This document shows, one piece after another, positions 44,837-52,467 of a DNA stretch of 64,000 nt. The translations under genes and the position numbers were made by a program. Source of the stretch: Myxococcus xanthus (GTDB lineage: Bacteria > Myxococcota > Myxococcia > Myxococcales > Myxococcaceae); assembly GCF_006402735.1 (NCBI RefSeq), contig NZ_CP017174.1, positions 2,359,001-2,423,000 on the forward strand, written 5' to 3'. The notes under the pieces are model-generated. The model did not search any database. It saw nothing but the letters and a program-made list of their open reading frames with translations, and was not told the origin of the DNA. The first letter of the stretch is position 1, and every line of letters starts with the position of its first letter.

Positions 44837-46237
44837 TCAGGGCTTCAGCCCCAGCAGGAACAGGTCGCGGACGCCAGAAGGCACGAGCGTCTTGGGCCCA
44901 ACGTCGAGGGGGGCGATGAGGCCTCCCAGAAACACCGACGCCCCCGCTTCGTCAACCGACACGCGGTAGCGGTCAATGGCGGTCGACACATCCGGCGGGT
45001 GGGCCATGGGAAAGCCCCTCGTCCAGCGGGGATGTCCGTCGACCCGGTCGTACTTCGCGGCGAAGAGGTTGGTATCACTTCCAGGAACGCCGCAGAGCGG
45101 CCCGAGGCCGAGGTCATCTCCGTCCTCATACCTCCCAACGACCACCAGGTCGTCGCGGTGGTCCAACGAAATATCCAGCACCTCGCGACCGAGCTGCTTC
45201 GCCCAGCGCGCCTCGTTCGCACGGGTGAGCGCGACGACGAAGCCATCCTGCGAGTGCTGGGGGAAGAACGTCTGACCACCGAAGGAGAGCGGCGACATGA
45301 AGGTGCCGGTGAGGACCACGCGATTTCCGTGCACTCCCACGCTCTGTGCATAGCCAAGGGTGGTGTCCAACTGTCGCTGCCACAGCCGCGTCCCCGCCGG
45401 GGAGAACTTGTTCACGAAGGGAATGACATCCAGCGGCGGATACAGGTCCGTGATGATGGTTCCGGCCATGTAGAGGTTGTCGTCCTCGTCCGTGGCGACG
45501 CCGCCTGACTGACCGAAGTACGGCGATTCGACGTAGCTCCACTGGTAGCTGCCCGTTGGCGAGAACCGGAGGAGGACGGGCGCGCTGTCCGCAACGACGC
45601 CCTCGGTGTCGAAGTAGATGGCGCCTCGCAGCACACCGGTGACCGCGATGTTGCCATGGCTGTCCGTGAGCATCTTTCGCGCGCCGAAGAAGCTGAAGAA
45701 CTCCAGCGGATAGGCGACAGACCAGACGTGGCGACCACTCGCGTCGAACGCAGCCAGGAACACGCCCGCCAGGAATTCACCAACGGTGAGCGGGCCCCCG
45801 CCCAGGTCGATGCTTCCTTCGAAGGTGCCGGTGACAAGCACGTGCCGCGCTCGGTTCGTCGCGAGCGCCCTCACCTGCGCGGGCACGGTCCGAGCCCACA
45901 CCCGCTGACCATTGGGTCGGTACTTCGCAAGGATGGAGGCCCGCGTTGTGGACTTCCCCAGTGTCCCCTTCGCATCCGACAACTTGCCCTCGAAGGCCGC
46001 GGCGATGAAGAAGTTTCCGTCTCCATCATGTGCAACATCGGCTGCCACCTCCTCGCTCGGACCGGTGAGTCGCTGTGCCCACCGGGTCGCGCCAGACAAT
46101 TCCCGAGGACTGGAATCCAAGCTGTGCGTCTGTGCTGTGGTGGCCGGTACGACGTCCACAGGCGCTTCGTTTCCAGCGCCACATCCCAGGAACAGTACGG
46201 CGAGCACCGTGAGACTCCATCGCATGAGCTGTCGCAT
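44837..46237 (-). CDS. lipoprotein with beta-propeller-like repeats
   Basis: This is 466 residues with signal peptide and lipobox LFLGC. The mature protein has repeating units in which a phrase such as VWARTVPAQ, IAVTGVLRGAI or VLTGTFMSPLSF alternates with FEGSIDLGGGPL-type sequence, about 50 residues apart. This resembles SBBP-type beta-propeller repeats of secreted proteins. ATG 46237 has AGGAGA upstream. It probably sits on the outer membrane; the ligand is unknown. Confidence 0.75.
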   Translation of the reverse strand: MRQLMRWSLTVLAVLFLGCGAGNEAPVDVVPATTAQTHSLDSSPRELSGATRWAQRLTGPSEEVAADVAHDGDGNFFIAAAFEGKLSDAKGTLGKSTTRASILAKYRPNGQRVWARTVPAQVRALATNRARHVLVTGTFEGSIDLGGGPLTVGEFLAGVFLAAFDASGRHVWSVAYPLEFFSFFGARKMLTDSHGNIAVTGVLRGAIYFDTEGVVADSAPVLLRFSPTGSYQWSYVESPYFGQSGGVATDEDDNLYMAGTIITDLYPPLDVIPFVNKFSPAGTRLWQRQLDTTLGYAQSVGVHGNRVVLTGTFMSPLSFGGQTFFPQHSQDGFVVALTRANEARWAKQLGREVLDISLDHRDDLVVVGRYEDGDDLGLGPLCGVPGSDTNLFAAKYDRVDGHPRWTRGFPMAHPPDVSTAIDRYRVSVDEAGASVFLGGLIAPLDVGPKTLVPSGVRDLFLLGLKP

Positions 46238-46493
46238 GACATTCTCCTCACTGGCTTCGCTTCCAGGCCGTAGCCGTCCGCGAAATGGGCTCATGCTGGC
46301 GCGGCACGAGGACTCGGGACAGGGACCTCTGGCTCCACGACTTTGCGCTGTCCTGTACGAAATGGATGGACCGCAGCGCTATCGATGACGCGACGGAAGA
46401 AGCAAACCGTGTCGGCTTAGAGCTTGTACCAATGCGTCAGACTGGCCGCATCACGGAGGCGCGACCGGCCCCGGGGGCCGGCCCGGGATGTGC

Positions 46494-47708
46494 TCAAGCG
46501 CTCCGTGACGCGATGAGTGCGAGGTTGCGCGGGGACAGGCGCGGGTCGAAGAGCTGGAGGAGCTCGACCTGGAAGCCCGATTCCTCCAGGAGGATCGCGC
46601 GATCAAGCAGGAGCACGACCTCCAACGCCCTCGCGAAGCGGTCCCTCAGCAGATGGCAGAGCAAAAGGTCCCGTGTCTCGGCGCGAACGGACACCTCGAA
46701 GGCATTCAGCTCGGCGTCCGTCATGCGGGGATCGAGGCCCAGGCGCTCCAGGCGGTCGCGTGCGTAGACGGCGAAGCGTTCGGCGTAAAGCGCCCGGGGC
46801 GCGTCCCCTGCTCTCACGAAGCCGCGTTCGGGAAAGTGCCGCCTCGATAGGAGATCGAATGCGAAGCGCCACGCATACACCCGCTTCATCCGCGCGAACT
46901 CCACCTCGGTCTTGTGATGCCGTCCCCGCGTCGTCAACGCCAGGGCATGCGGGGTGAAGGGCAGCGGATGCACGCTCCCGAAGCGAGAGACGGGGTAATC
47001 CCGCGGGACCTCCAGCTTGTCGTAGCAGCAGCCGATGTTCAGGACGAAGCCCGCCCCCCGGCTCTTGCGGATCTGCGTGAGGGCGAGCGGCCCGCAGGTG
47101 TGCAGACCGATCGAGGCCCGGTCCCGGCCGGAGAAGAGCGGATCGAGCTGTGTCTGGAGCCCGTCCTCGACGGAGGCCTGGATGAAACACAGGGTGTCCC
47201 CACCTGGGGGATGGGTTCTCGTCAACCACCGTCGGCCCTTGTCCTGCAACGCGGCGTCCCGATCGATGCTGTGGAAGGTCCACCCGAACGTCCGCGCACA
47301 GAGGCGGGCGAGATGTCCCATGCCGCCGCCAATATCGACCGCCTGGTGGATGAAGCGCGTTCTCGGCTCGAGCAGGGCGAGCACCCGCTCGAGCTCGTGG
47401 GTCTTCTTGGCGCTGAGGCCCTGCGTCTCCGCGACAGTCAGCGGGTGAAGGCCCTCGTGCCATGGCAGCGCCGTCAGTTCCTGGAGCGCGCCCAGGAGTG
47501 CGCTCAGGGCCGGAGGCGGGACGCCCGAGAGCGCCCCCTGGTCCAGCCGCTGCTCGCCCGCTTCATCGAGCGACCGGGCATAGGCCAGCCAGTCCTCGGG
47601 ATAGGCGGCTCCGGACCCGGGCCAGCTCTGGAGGATGGAGCGGGACCAGAGCGGGGACCAGGGCCGGAGTTGGTGCGTGAGCGCTTCGAGTCGCGCCTGG
47701 AAGTCCAT
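46494..47708 (-). CDS. SAM-dependent methyltransferase (METTL25/RRNAD1-like)
   Basis: This is 404 residues. The SAM-binding motif I is AVDIGGGMGHLARL, followed by IDRD at the end of the next strand. IGLHTCGPLALTQIR and FVLNIGCCYDKL match the Methyltransf_32 fold seen in METTL25/RRNAD1-type proteins. The substrate is unknown. ATG 47708 is chosen since sequence upstream is low-complexity; the true start could be a GTG slightly upstream. No partner gene is obvious. Confidence 0.75.
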   Translation of the reverse strand: MDFQARLEALTHQLRPWSPLWSRSILQSWPGSGAAYPEDWLAYARSLDEAGEQRLDQGALSGVPPPALSALLGALQELTALPWHEGLHPLTVAETQGLSAKKTHELERVLALLEPRTRFIHQAVDIGGGMGHLARLCARTFGWTFHSIDRDAALQDKGRRWLTRTHPPGGDTLCFIQASVEDGLQTQLDPLFSGRDRASIGLHTCGPLALTQIRKSRGAGFVLNIGCCYDKLEVPRDYPVSRFGSVHPLPFTPHALALTTRGRHHKTEVEFARMKRVYAWRFAFDLLSRRHFPERGFVRAGDAPRALYAERFAVYARDRLERLGLDPRMTDAELNAFEVSVRAETRDLLLCHLLRDRFARALEVVLLLDRAILLEESGFQVELLQLFDPRLSPRNLALIASRSA

Positions 47709-47868
47709 GTCGACGCATCCTATGCGCCGCTGCTCCGCCGGTTGGGGATGACGGTGCCGATGTCCCAGGACCTGGCGGCGATTCAATCATCTCGTACTTC
47801 CCCCGTCAGCGGTCCTTCGCCGTCAACAGCGCCTCGAATTCTCCGAGGCGCCACCACCCCCGGAGGCA

Positions 47869-48072
47869 TCACGGATTGAGGATGTGGACCTCGACGGCCA
47901 GTGGCGCATTTCGGTGGATGGCGACCAGGTCCTGCCCGCTCCCGAACAGCTCGAGGCCAAACAGGCTCGGGTCATCCCATCGGCCCCTCTCGAACGTCCA
48001 ATCCCAGTTCGCGGGATGCAGTGCGGTGCCCGTCTGCGACACGAAGCTGGAGAAGCCGCTCGCCCCGGACAC
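47869..48072 (-). CDS. short fragment or small protein, unknown
   Basis: From GTG 48072 a 67-residue frame reads GASGFSSFVSQTGTALHPAN through SLFGLELFGSGQDL to AVEVHILNP. Its residue mix looks like real protein rather than antisense noise. It lies between the NmrA-like and methyltransferase genes on the same strand. It may be the C-terminal remnant of a larger gene. No family recognised. Confidence 0.35.
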   Translation of the reverse strand: MSGASGFSSFVSQTGTALHPANWDWTFERGRWDDPSLFGLELFGSGQDLVAIHRNAPLAVEVHILNP

Positions 48073-48103
48073 GGCATTGGAGCCGCGACGACTGGGCGGC
48101 AGG

Positions 48104-49018
48104 TCAGGCCATCTCGCGACGCTTGCGCGCCCAGGTCTCGAAGCTCATGGGCGAAAGGCCATAGGACCGCGCGATCTCGGGCCGCGCCAGCACCGGGGCG
48201 ACGTTCATGTACGTCAGGCCTTGCGCCACGCCAGGATGCAGGCCGGCTGCGACGGCCTCCTCGACCGTGCTGACCTGGACGATGTACTCCTTGCCGTCGA
48301 GGCGCGAGAGGACCTCGGCGATCTGAGGAAGCGTGAGCAGGTCACTCGCGAGCTGCAGCGTCACTCCGTTGAACGTCGCGGGATTGTTGAGCGCCGCCGC
48401 GGCCGCCTTGCCGATGTCCTCTGGCGCGACCAACGCGATGGTTTGATCGGTTCTGATCACCGTGAGCAACCGGCGCCCGTCGACGAAGCCAGCCGGATCC
48501 AACATCGGATGATCCATGAAGGTGGCGGGCAGGATGAGGGTCCAGTGCTTGAATCCCGCGCTGCGGACGAGGTCGCAGGTGGCAAGCTTGTTCTCCCAGT
48601 ACGTCTCGTGCGACTTCCAGCGCCCCTCCGCCCAGCCCTCGACGTTGCGGTGGTCGCCGACACCGGAGGTCGCGGTGTGCACGAACGTTTCGACACCTTC
48701 GGCAAGCGCGGCCTCGACGAGGTTCCTCCCTTGCTGGAGTTCCTTGCTGTAGTCGACGCCGGTCGTGGAGATGATGGGGGACTGCATCGAGAAGACCGCC
48801 CGTGCCCCAGCGCAGGCCGCGCGCAACGAAGCCGGATCGTCGAGGTCCCCGACGACCACCTCGGCGCCAGCCGCCGCGAGGGCCTTCGCGTTTGGCTCCT
48901 TGGGATTGCGCACCATCACACGCACCGGGGTGCTGCCTTCGGCCAGCAGCGCCCGGGCGGTGGCGCCGCCCTGACGCCCCGTGGCAGCGGTGACGAGAAC
49001 GCATTCATTGCTGCTCAT
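48104..49018 (-). CDS. NmrA-like NAD(P)-binding oxidoreductase
   Basis: This is 304 residues of the atypical short-chain dehydrogenase class. The dinucleotide loop is LVTAATGRQGGATARAL near the N-terminus, followed by VVVGDLDDPASLRAA; the C-terminal half is of the NmrA/QOR2 type (PATFMDHPM). Such proteins sense NAD(P) ratio or reduce quinones. ATG 49018 has AAGGAG upstream. It is divergent from a TetR gene and probably controlled by it through the shared operator. Confidence 0.87.
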   Translation of the reverse strand: MSSNECVLVTAATGRQGGATARALLAEGSTPVRVMVRNPKEPNAKALAAAGAEVVVGDLDDPASLRAACAGARAVFSMQSPIISTTGVDYSKELQQGRNLVEAALAEGVETFVHTATSGVGDHRNVEGWAEGRWKSHETYWENKLATCDLVRSAGFKHWTLILPATFMDHPMLDPAGFVDGRRLLTVIRTDQTIALVAPEDIGKAAAAALNNPATFNGVTLQLASDLLTLPQIAEVLSRLDGKEYIVQVSTVEEAVAAGLHPGVAQGLTYMNVAPVLARPEIARSYGLSPMSFETWARKRREMA

Positions 49019-49035
49019 GGACCGCTCCTTTGTAA

Positions 49036-49086
49036 GTGGGGGACCCCACCGTTTATTCTCGTGGTTAGATATGGAGGGGGACCCCA
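49036..49086. promoter_or_regulatory. twin operator in the NmrA/TetR divergent region
   Basis: A palindrome GTGGGGGACCCCAC lies at 49036-49049. The core GGGGGACCCCA recurs at 49076-49086, 38 bp further on. Both lie between the divergent starts at 49018 and 49123, the standard site for a TetR-family repressor. Confidence 0.6.
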
Positions 49087-49122
49087 TTTGTCAACGCGGG
49101 TTCTCGTGAGGAGGCGGTCGCG

Positions 49123-49674
49123 GTGGAGCATGTGAAGCCGTTGCGAGCGGACGGGCGGCGCAACCGGGAGCGGATTGTCGCGGTCGCCGCGGAACTGGTC
49201 GGCAGGGATGGTGCGCAGGTGTCGCTCGAGGAGATCGCTCGGCGGGCGGGGGTAGGCTCGGCGACCCTGCACCGGCACTTTCCCTCGCGGCAGTCGCTGT
49301 TGGAGGCGGTATTCCGCGATGGCGTCGCGCAACTCTGTGCGCGGGCATCCTCGCAACCGGGAGAGGATCCCGCCGCCGAGTTGGCCGTCTGGCTCGAGGA
49401 CTTGACGATCTACACGGCGACCCACCGCGGGCTTGCCGCAGCGCTGTTGACCGGCCCGGATGGCCTTACGGCTGAGGAGGTCTGCTCCACCGACAAGCTG
49501 CTCGATGTGTTGAGCGTTCTGGTGGCGCGGGCGTCATCGGCAGGCGCGATTCATGCTCGTGCCACGACGGAGGACCTGCTGATGCTGGCGAACGCGATTG
49601 CCGTCGCCAACGAAGACGATCCGCTCACTGCGAGCCGGGTGCTGCGCCTCGCGCTCACCGGCATCCGGCCGTGA
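49123..49674 (+). CDS. TetR-family transcriptional regulator
   Basis: This is 183 residues. The N-terminal HTH has the TetR pattern RERIVAVAAELVGRDGAQVS, LEEIARRAGVGSATLHRHFP and SRQSLLEAVF (about 13-60). The C-terminal helical domain would bind a small ligand. The divergent NmrA-like gene and a twin palindrome between the two suggest autoregulation plus control of the oxidoreductase. The start ATG 49123 fits the family. Confidence 0.92.
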   Translation: MEHVKPLRADGRRNRERIVAVAAELVGRDGAQVSLEEIARRAGVGSATLHRHFPSRQSLLEAVFRDGVAQLCARASSQPGEDPAAELAVWLEDLTIYTATHRGLAAALLTGPDGLTAEEVCSTDKLLDVLSVLVARASSAGAIHARATTEDLLMLANAIAVANEDDPLTASRVLRLALTGIRP

Positions 49675-49744
49675 AGGCAGGGCGCGCGGCGGTCTGGTCT
49701 CCCGCTTGAGGACGCCCTTCTCGGGGACGCCGGAGTGATTCTGT

Positions 49745-49878
49745 CGGCGGGTGGACAGGCCGCGCTGCCTTTTGGGGGGACACGCGGCCCTGTCCGCGCT
49801 CCCAGGCGGTGCGCGGCAGGGGCCTGGCTCGCTTGGCTGGGATAGCTCGAGCCTCAACACCACGCGGCCTGGGGCCAG
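49745..49878 (-). mobile_element. IS91-like 3' terminal remnant
   Basis: The sequence matches 39921-40062 at roughly two thirds of positions, including GCCTCAACAC, CGCGGCCTGGGG and CCGCGCTCCCA. The transposase part is not present. No protein gene is supported in 49675-49980. Confidence 0.5.
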
Positions 49879-49980
49879 CTCATCGAAGCCGCGCGCAGAG
49901 TGAAAGGTCAGACGGTTGCGGCCTTGCGTGGCTTCTTCGGCCACGCAGGGCGCTCTGCTCGCGGACCTACCTGACGGGGA

Positions 49981-50331
49981 TCAGGTGACTTCGCGCGTCA
50001 GCTTGGAGTCCCACGGGCACCAGTGACCGCCCGGGAGGAATGCACCGCCCGCCTCGTCGAGGTGGTCTTCCACATACGTCATGTTGGCATCGCAGACCTC
50101 GATGGCCATCGAGAAGAAGCGGATGGTGCTCGGGTCCAGGTGGAAGGAGAACTTCGGGTTGTAGGCCGCGGCCCGCTTGATGATTCGTCCGTGGACGTGG
50201 ACTTCGTTCCGCTCCTCGCCAGAGAGAATCTTCCGTGCATGTGCAATCGTCTTCTCGTCAGCCAACTCGATGATGAACTCCAAGTTGGGCTGGGAGTGCT
50301 GCGTGAAGGCGAATCGTACCGTGTTTGCCAT
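49981..50331 (-). CDS. BP74-like domain protein
   Basis: This is 116 residues with no signal peptide. Its sequence (FAFTQHSQPNLEFIIELADE, KTIAHARKILSGEE, VHVHGRIIKRAAAYNPKFSF, EVCDANMTYVEDHLDEAGG, GHWCPWDSKL) resembles the BP74 N-terminal domain described from Dictyostelium and found in scattered bacteria. The role in bacteria is unknown. ATG 50331 has AAGGAG upstream. It stands alone, next to insertion-sequence remains. Confidence 0.7.
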   Translation of the reverse strand: MANTVRFAFTQHSQPNLEFIIELADEKTIAHARKILSGEERNEVHVHGRIIKRAAAYNPKFSFHLDPSTIRFFSMAIEVCDANMTYVEDHLDEAGGAFLPGGHWCPWDSKLTREVT

Positions 50332-50625
50332 TGCAAGGCTCCTTGGGTAAGGGGGCCCCATATAGGCGATTGTCCTCACTCGCTTGTATCACCTGCCGGT
50401 AGCGGTGGTGTGTCTTGAATGCGGCATCGTGAGGTGTGTCATCTGAGGCAGTCGCATGGGGCGGGGTGTCAGCCTCGCGAGAAGGAGTTCGTGCTCGCGG
50501 CGTTGCGCTCCACCCTGGCGGCGAAGGCTCCGCGCTGCGATGGAGTGGGAGCGCCCGAGGCCTGGGCCGGGTTGGGGCGGCCTCCGAGAACCGGCAGGCC
50601 GCCTGCGCGATGGGTTGGCGAGGCG

Positions 50626-52155
50626 TCAGTGACTCGCGACCCGCGGCTTTGGCACGGGCAATACCCAGATCTCCCGGCCGAGTTGCCCATCCAGTGCCGT
50701 GAAGTAGATGAAGTTGCCCGCGCGCAGCAGGTCCTGCGGATAGGAAGAGGCGGGGCCCGGGACGATGTCCTGCAGGAGCTTGGTGCCGCTCGGCTGTCCG
50801 TTGCTCACCCAAAGCTCGTGGCCGTGCGCTTCATCGAAGGCGTAGAAGACGACGCGGTCGTCATCGGTGGGGACCGGCGTGGGCGGTCGGAGGTCCGGAG
50901 AGACGATGAGTGGCTGGTACAGCAGCTTCGTTCCCTGGGGGGTGGCATCGGTCCGCCACAGCTGGACGTCGAAGGGGGCGGGGCTGCCGATGTCGTAGAA
51001 GAGCGTGAAGTAGAGTTTTCTCTCGGTCGCCGTGGACGTGGCGACGAAGATGAAGAAATCGAAGGGAAGGTCGGCGTAGGGGTTGGGGATGCTCGCGACG
51101 AGATTCGAGCGCGGGTGGCAGGAGGGATCCGGGTCGAGCTTGCGAATCTCCGTTACCGTGAAGCCCGGTGTGAAGGTGGCGAAGTAGAGGCGCTCCTTGA
51201 ACAGGGCGAAGATTTGCGCTTCCGAGCCCTGGGGGCCGGGAACGGTGTCCTCGACCAGCTCCGTGCCCTTGGCCGTGCCATCGCTGCGCCACACTTCACG
51301 GCCATGCACGCCGTCGTCCGCGGAGAAGTAGAGCACCCCCTCCGCTTGCGTCAGGCTCCGGGGGAACGAGGAGGCTGCACCCGGGTTGATGTCCTTGACG
51401 AGGCGGGTTCCGGAGGCGCTGCCGTCACTCACCCAGAGCTCCACTCCGGTGTCGGGCACCCCGAGGCTCATGAAGAGGCGGTTGCCCACGCTCGCCAGGT
51501 CAAAGGGCCCGTTCACGGTGTCCCTCGGTCCCAGGTCCTTCACGCGCACCGTGCCGGCCGAGGTGCCATCACTGCGCCACAGCTCCAGGTTCTCGGCGGC
51601 GATGAGGGTGGGCCGGACCGACCGGAAGAAGTAGAGCTTGTTGCCCACCGCGATGAAGTCCGCCAGGGAGGCGGTGCCGCCCTCCGGGGAGAGGTCCTTC
51701 ACCTGACGCGTGCCCGCAGTGGTGCCATCACTCACCCACAGCTCCGCGCCGTGTTCCATGAATCCTTCGGTGAAGAAGAGCTGCTGGCCGACGACGGTCA
51801 GCCGTCCGGGAGAATCGTCCAGGTGCTTCACGGGGACAGTGCTCGCTGTCGTGCCCGCGCTCCGCCACAGCGCGCCCTGGTCCGCCTCGAAGTCGAAGGC
51901 CGAGAAGAAGAGCTTGCCGCGGAAGGACACCAGATCCGTTGGCGACGGGCCACCCAGCGGGTCCGGGAATGGCCCCGGGGGAGGCGGGTAGATGTCCTTC
52001 AACAGCGTGGCGGGCCCCAACTTCGGGAGTGGGGCATCCCAATGCGCGGTGGCCTCCTCGGGGACGTGTTCCTCGGAGAGCGATGCTTCTGGAAGAGGCC
52101 CACCGCATCCCGCGGTTGCCAGACAGACCCATGCCACTTGCCACCATGCACGCAT
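50626..52155 (-). CDS. ELWxxDGT-repeat lipoprotein
   Basis: This is 509 residues with lipobox ATAGC. It carries about seven copies of the ELW-x-x-DGT-x-x-GT repeat (for example ELWVSDGTTAGTRQVKDL and ELWRSDGTSAGTVRVKDLGP), spaced about 60 residues apart and known from large secreted proteins of delta-proteobacteria and relatives. The fold is probably a beta-propeller. The start ATG 52155 has GGGGAA upstream. Function unknown. Confidence 0.85.
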   Translation of the reverse strand: MRAWWQVAWVCLATAGCGGPLPEASLSEEHVPEEATAHWDAPLPKLGPATLLKDIYPPPPGPFPDPLGGPSPTDLVSFRGKLFFSAFDFEADQGALWRSAGTTASTVPVKHLDDSPGRLTVVGQQLFFTEGFMEHGAELWVSDGTTAGTRQVKDLSPEGGTASLADFIAVGNKLYFFRSVRPTLIAAENLELWRSDGTSAGTVRVKDLGPRDTVNGPFDLASVGNRLFMSLGVPDTGVELWVSDGSASGTRLVKDINPGAASSFPRSLTQAEGVLYFSADDGVHGREVWRSDGTAKGTELVEDTVPGPQGSEAQIFALFKERLYFATFTPGFTVTEIRKLDPDPSCHPRSNLVASIPNPYADLPFDFFIFVATSTATERKLYFTLFYDIGSPAPFDVQLWRTDATPQGTKLLYQPLIVSPDLRPPTPVPTDDDRVVFYAFDEAHGHELWVSNGQPSGTKLLQDIVPGPASSYPQDLLRAGNFIYFTALDGQLGREIWVLPVPKPRVASH

Positions 52156-52467
52156 GATTTCCCCTCGTTCTCGGGTGGGCGACAGCCCCGATGGCGATAA
52201 GTCCGGAGCAGAGCCGCGGCCAGGGGGAGCGCCGGGTTCCTGGTCGCAAATCTTCAGCAGGTCCAGTCGCGCTCACTTCCATCGCCTCGTGATGCTTCGT
52301 TGATGGATGAGAACGCGACGCAGGCTCCTGCATGCGGGCGACGGCTCCCGCGAGCATGTGTCCTTTGGACGGTGCGGTGCTCTCGGCCCGGACTACCGCG
52401 TCGTGGAGCTGGGCTTCCTCGCGCCGCAGGCCACGTTCACCGGGGGGGCGCTGGACTCGCTAGCCCG
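52156..52467. other. intergenic with a coding-like remnant
   Basis: A frame from 52307 to about 52465 on the plus strand, different from the helicase frame, reads GPDYRVVELGFLAPQATFTGGALDSLAR with strongly GC-rich third positions. This is typical of real genes here, so it is likely the remnant of a lost gene. The rest of the gap shows nothing. Confidence 0.35.
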
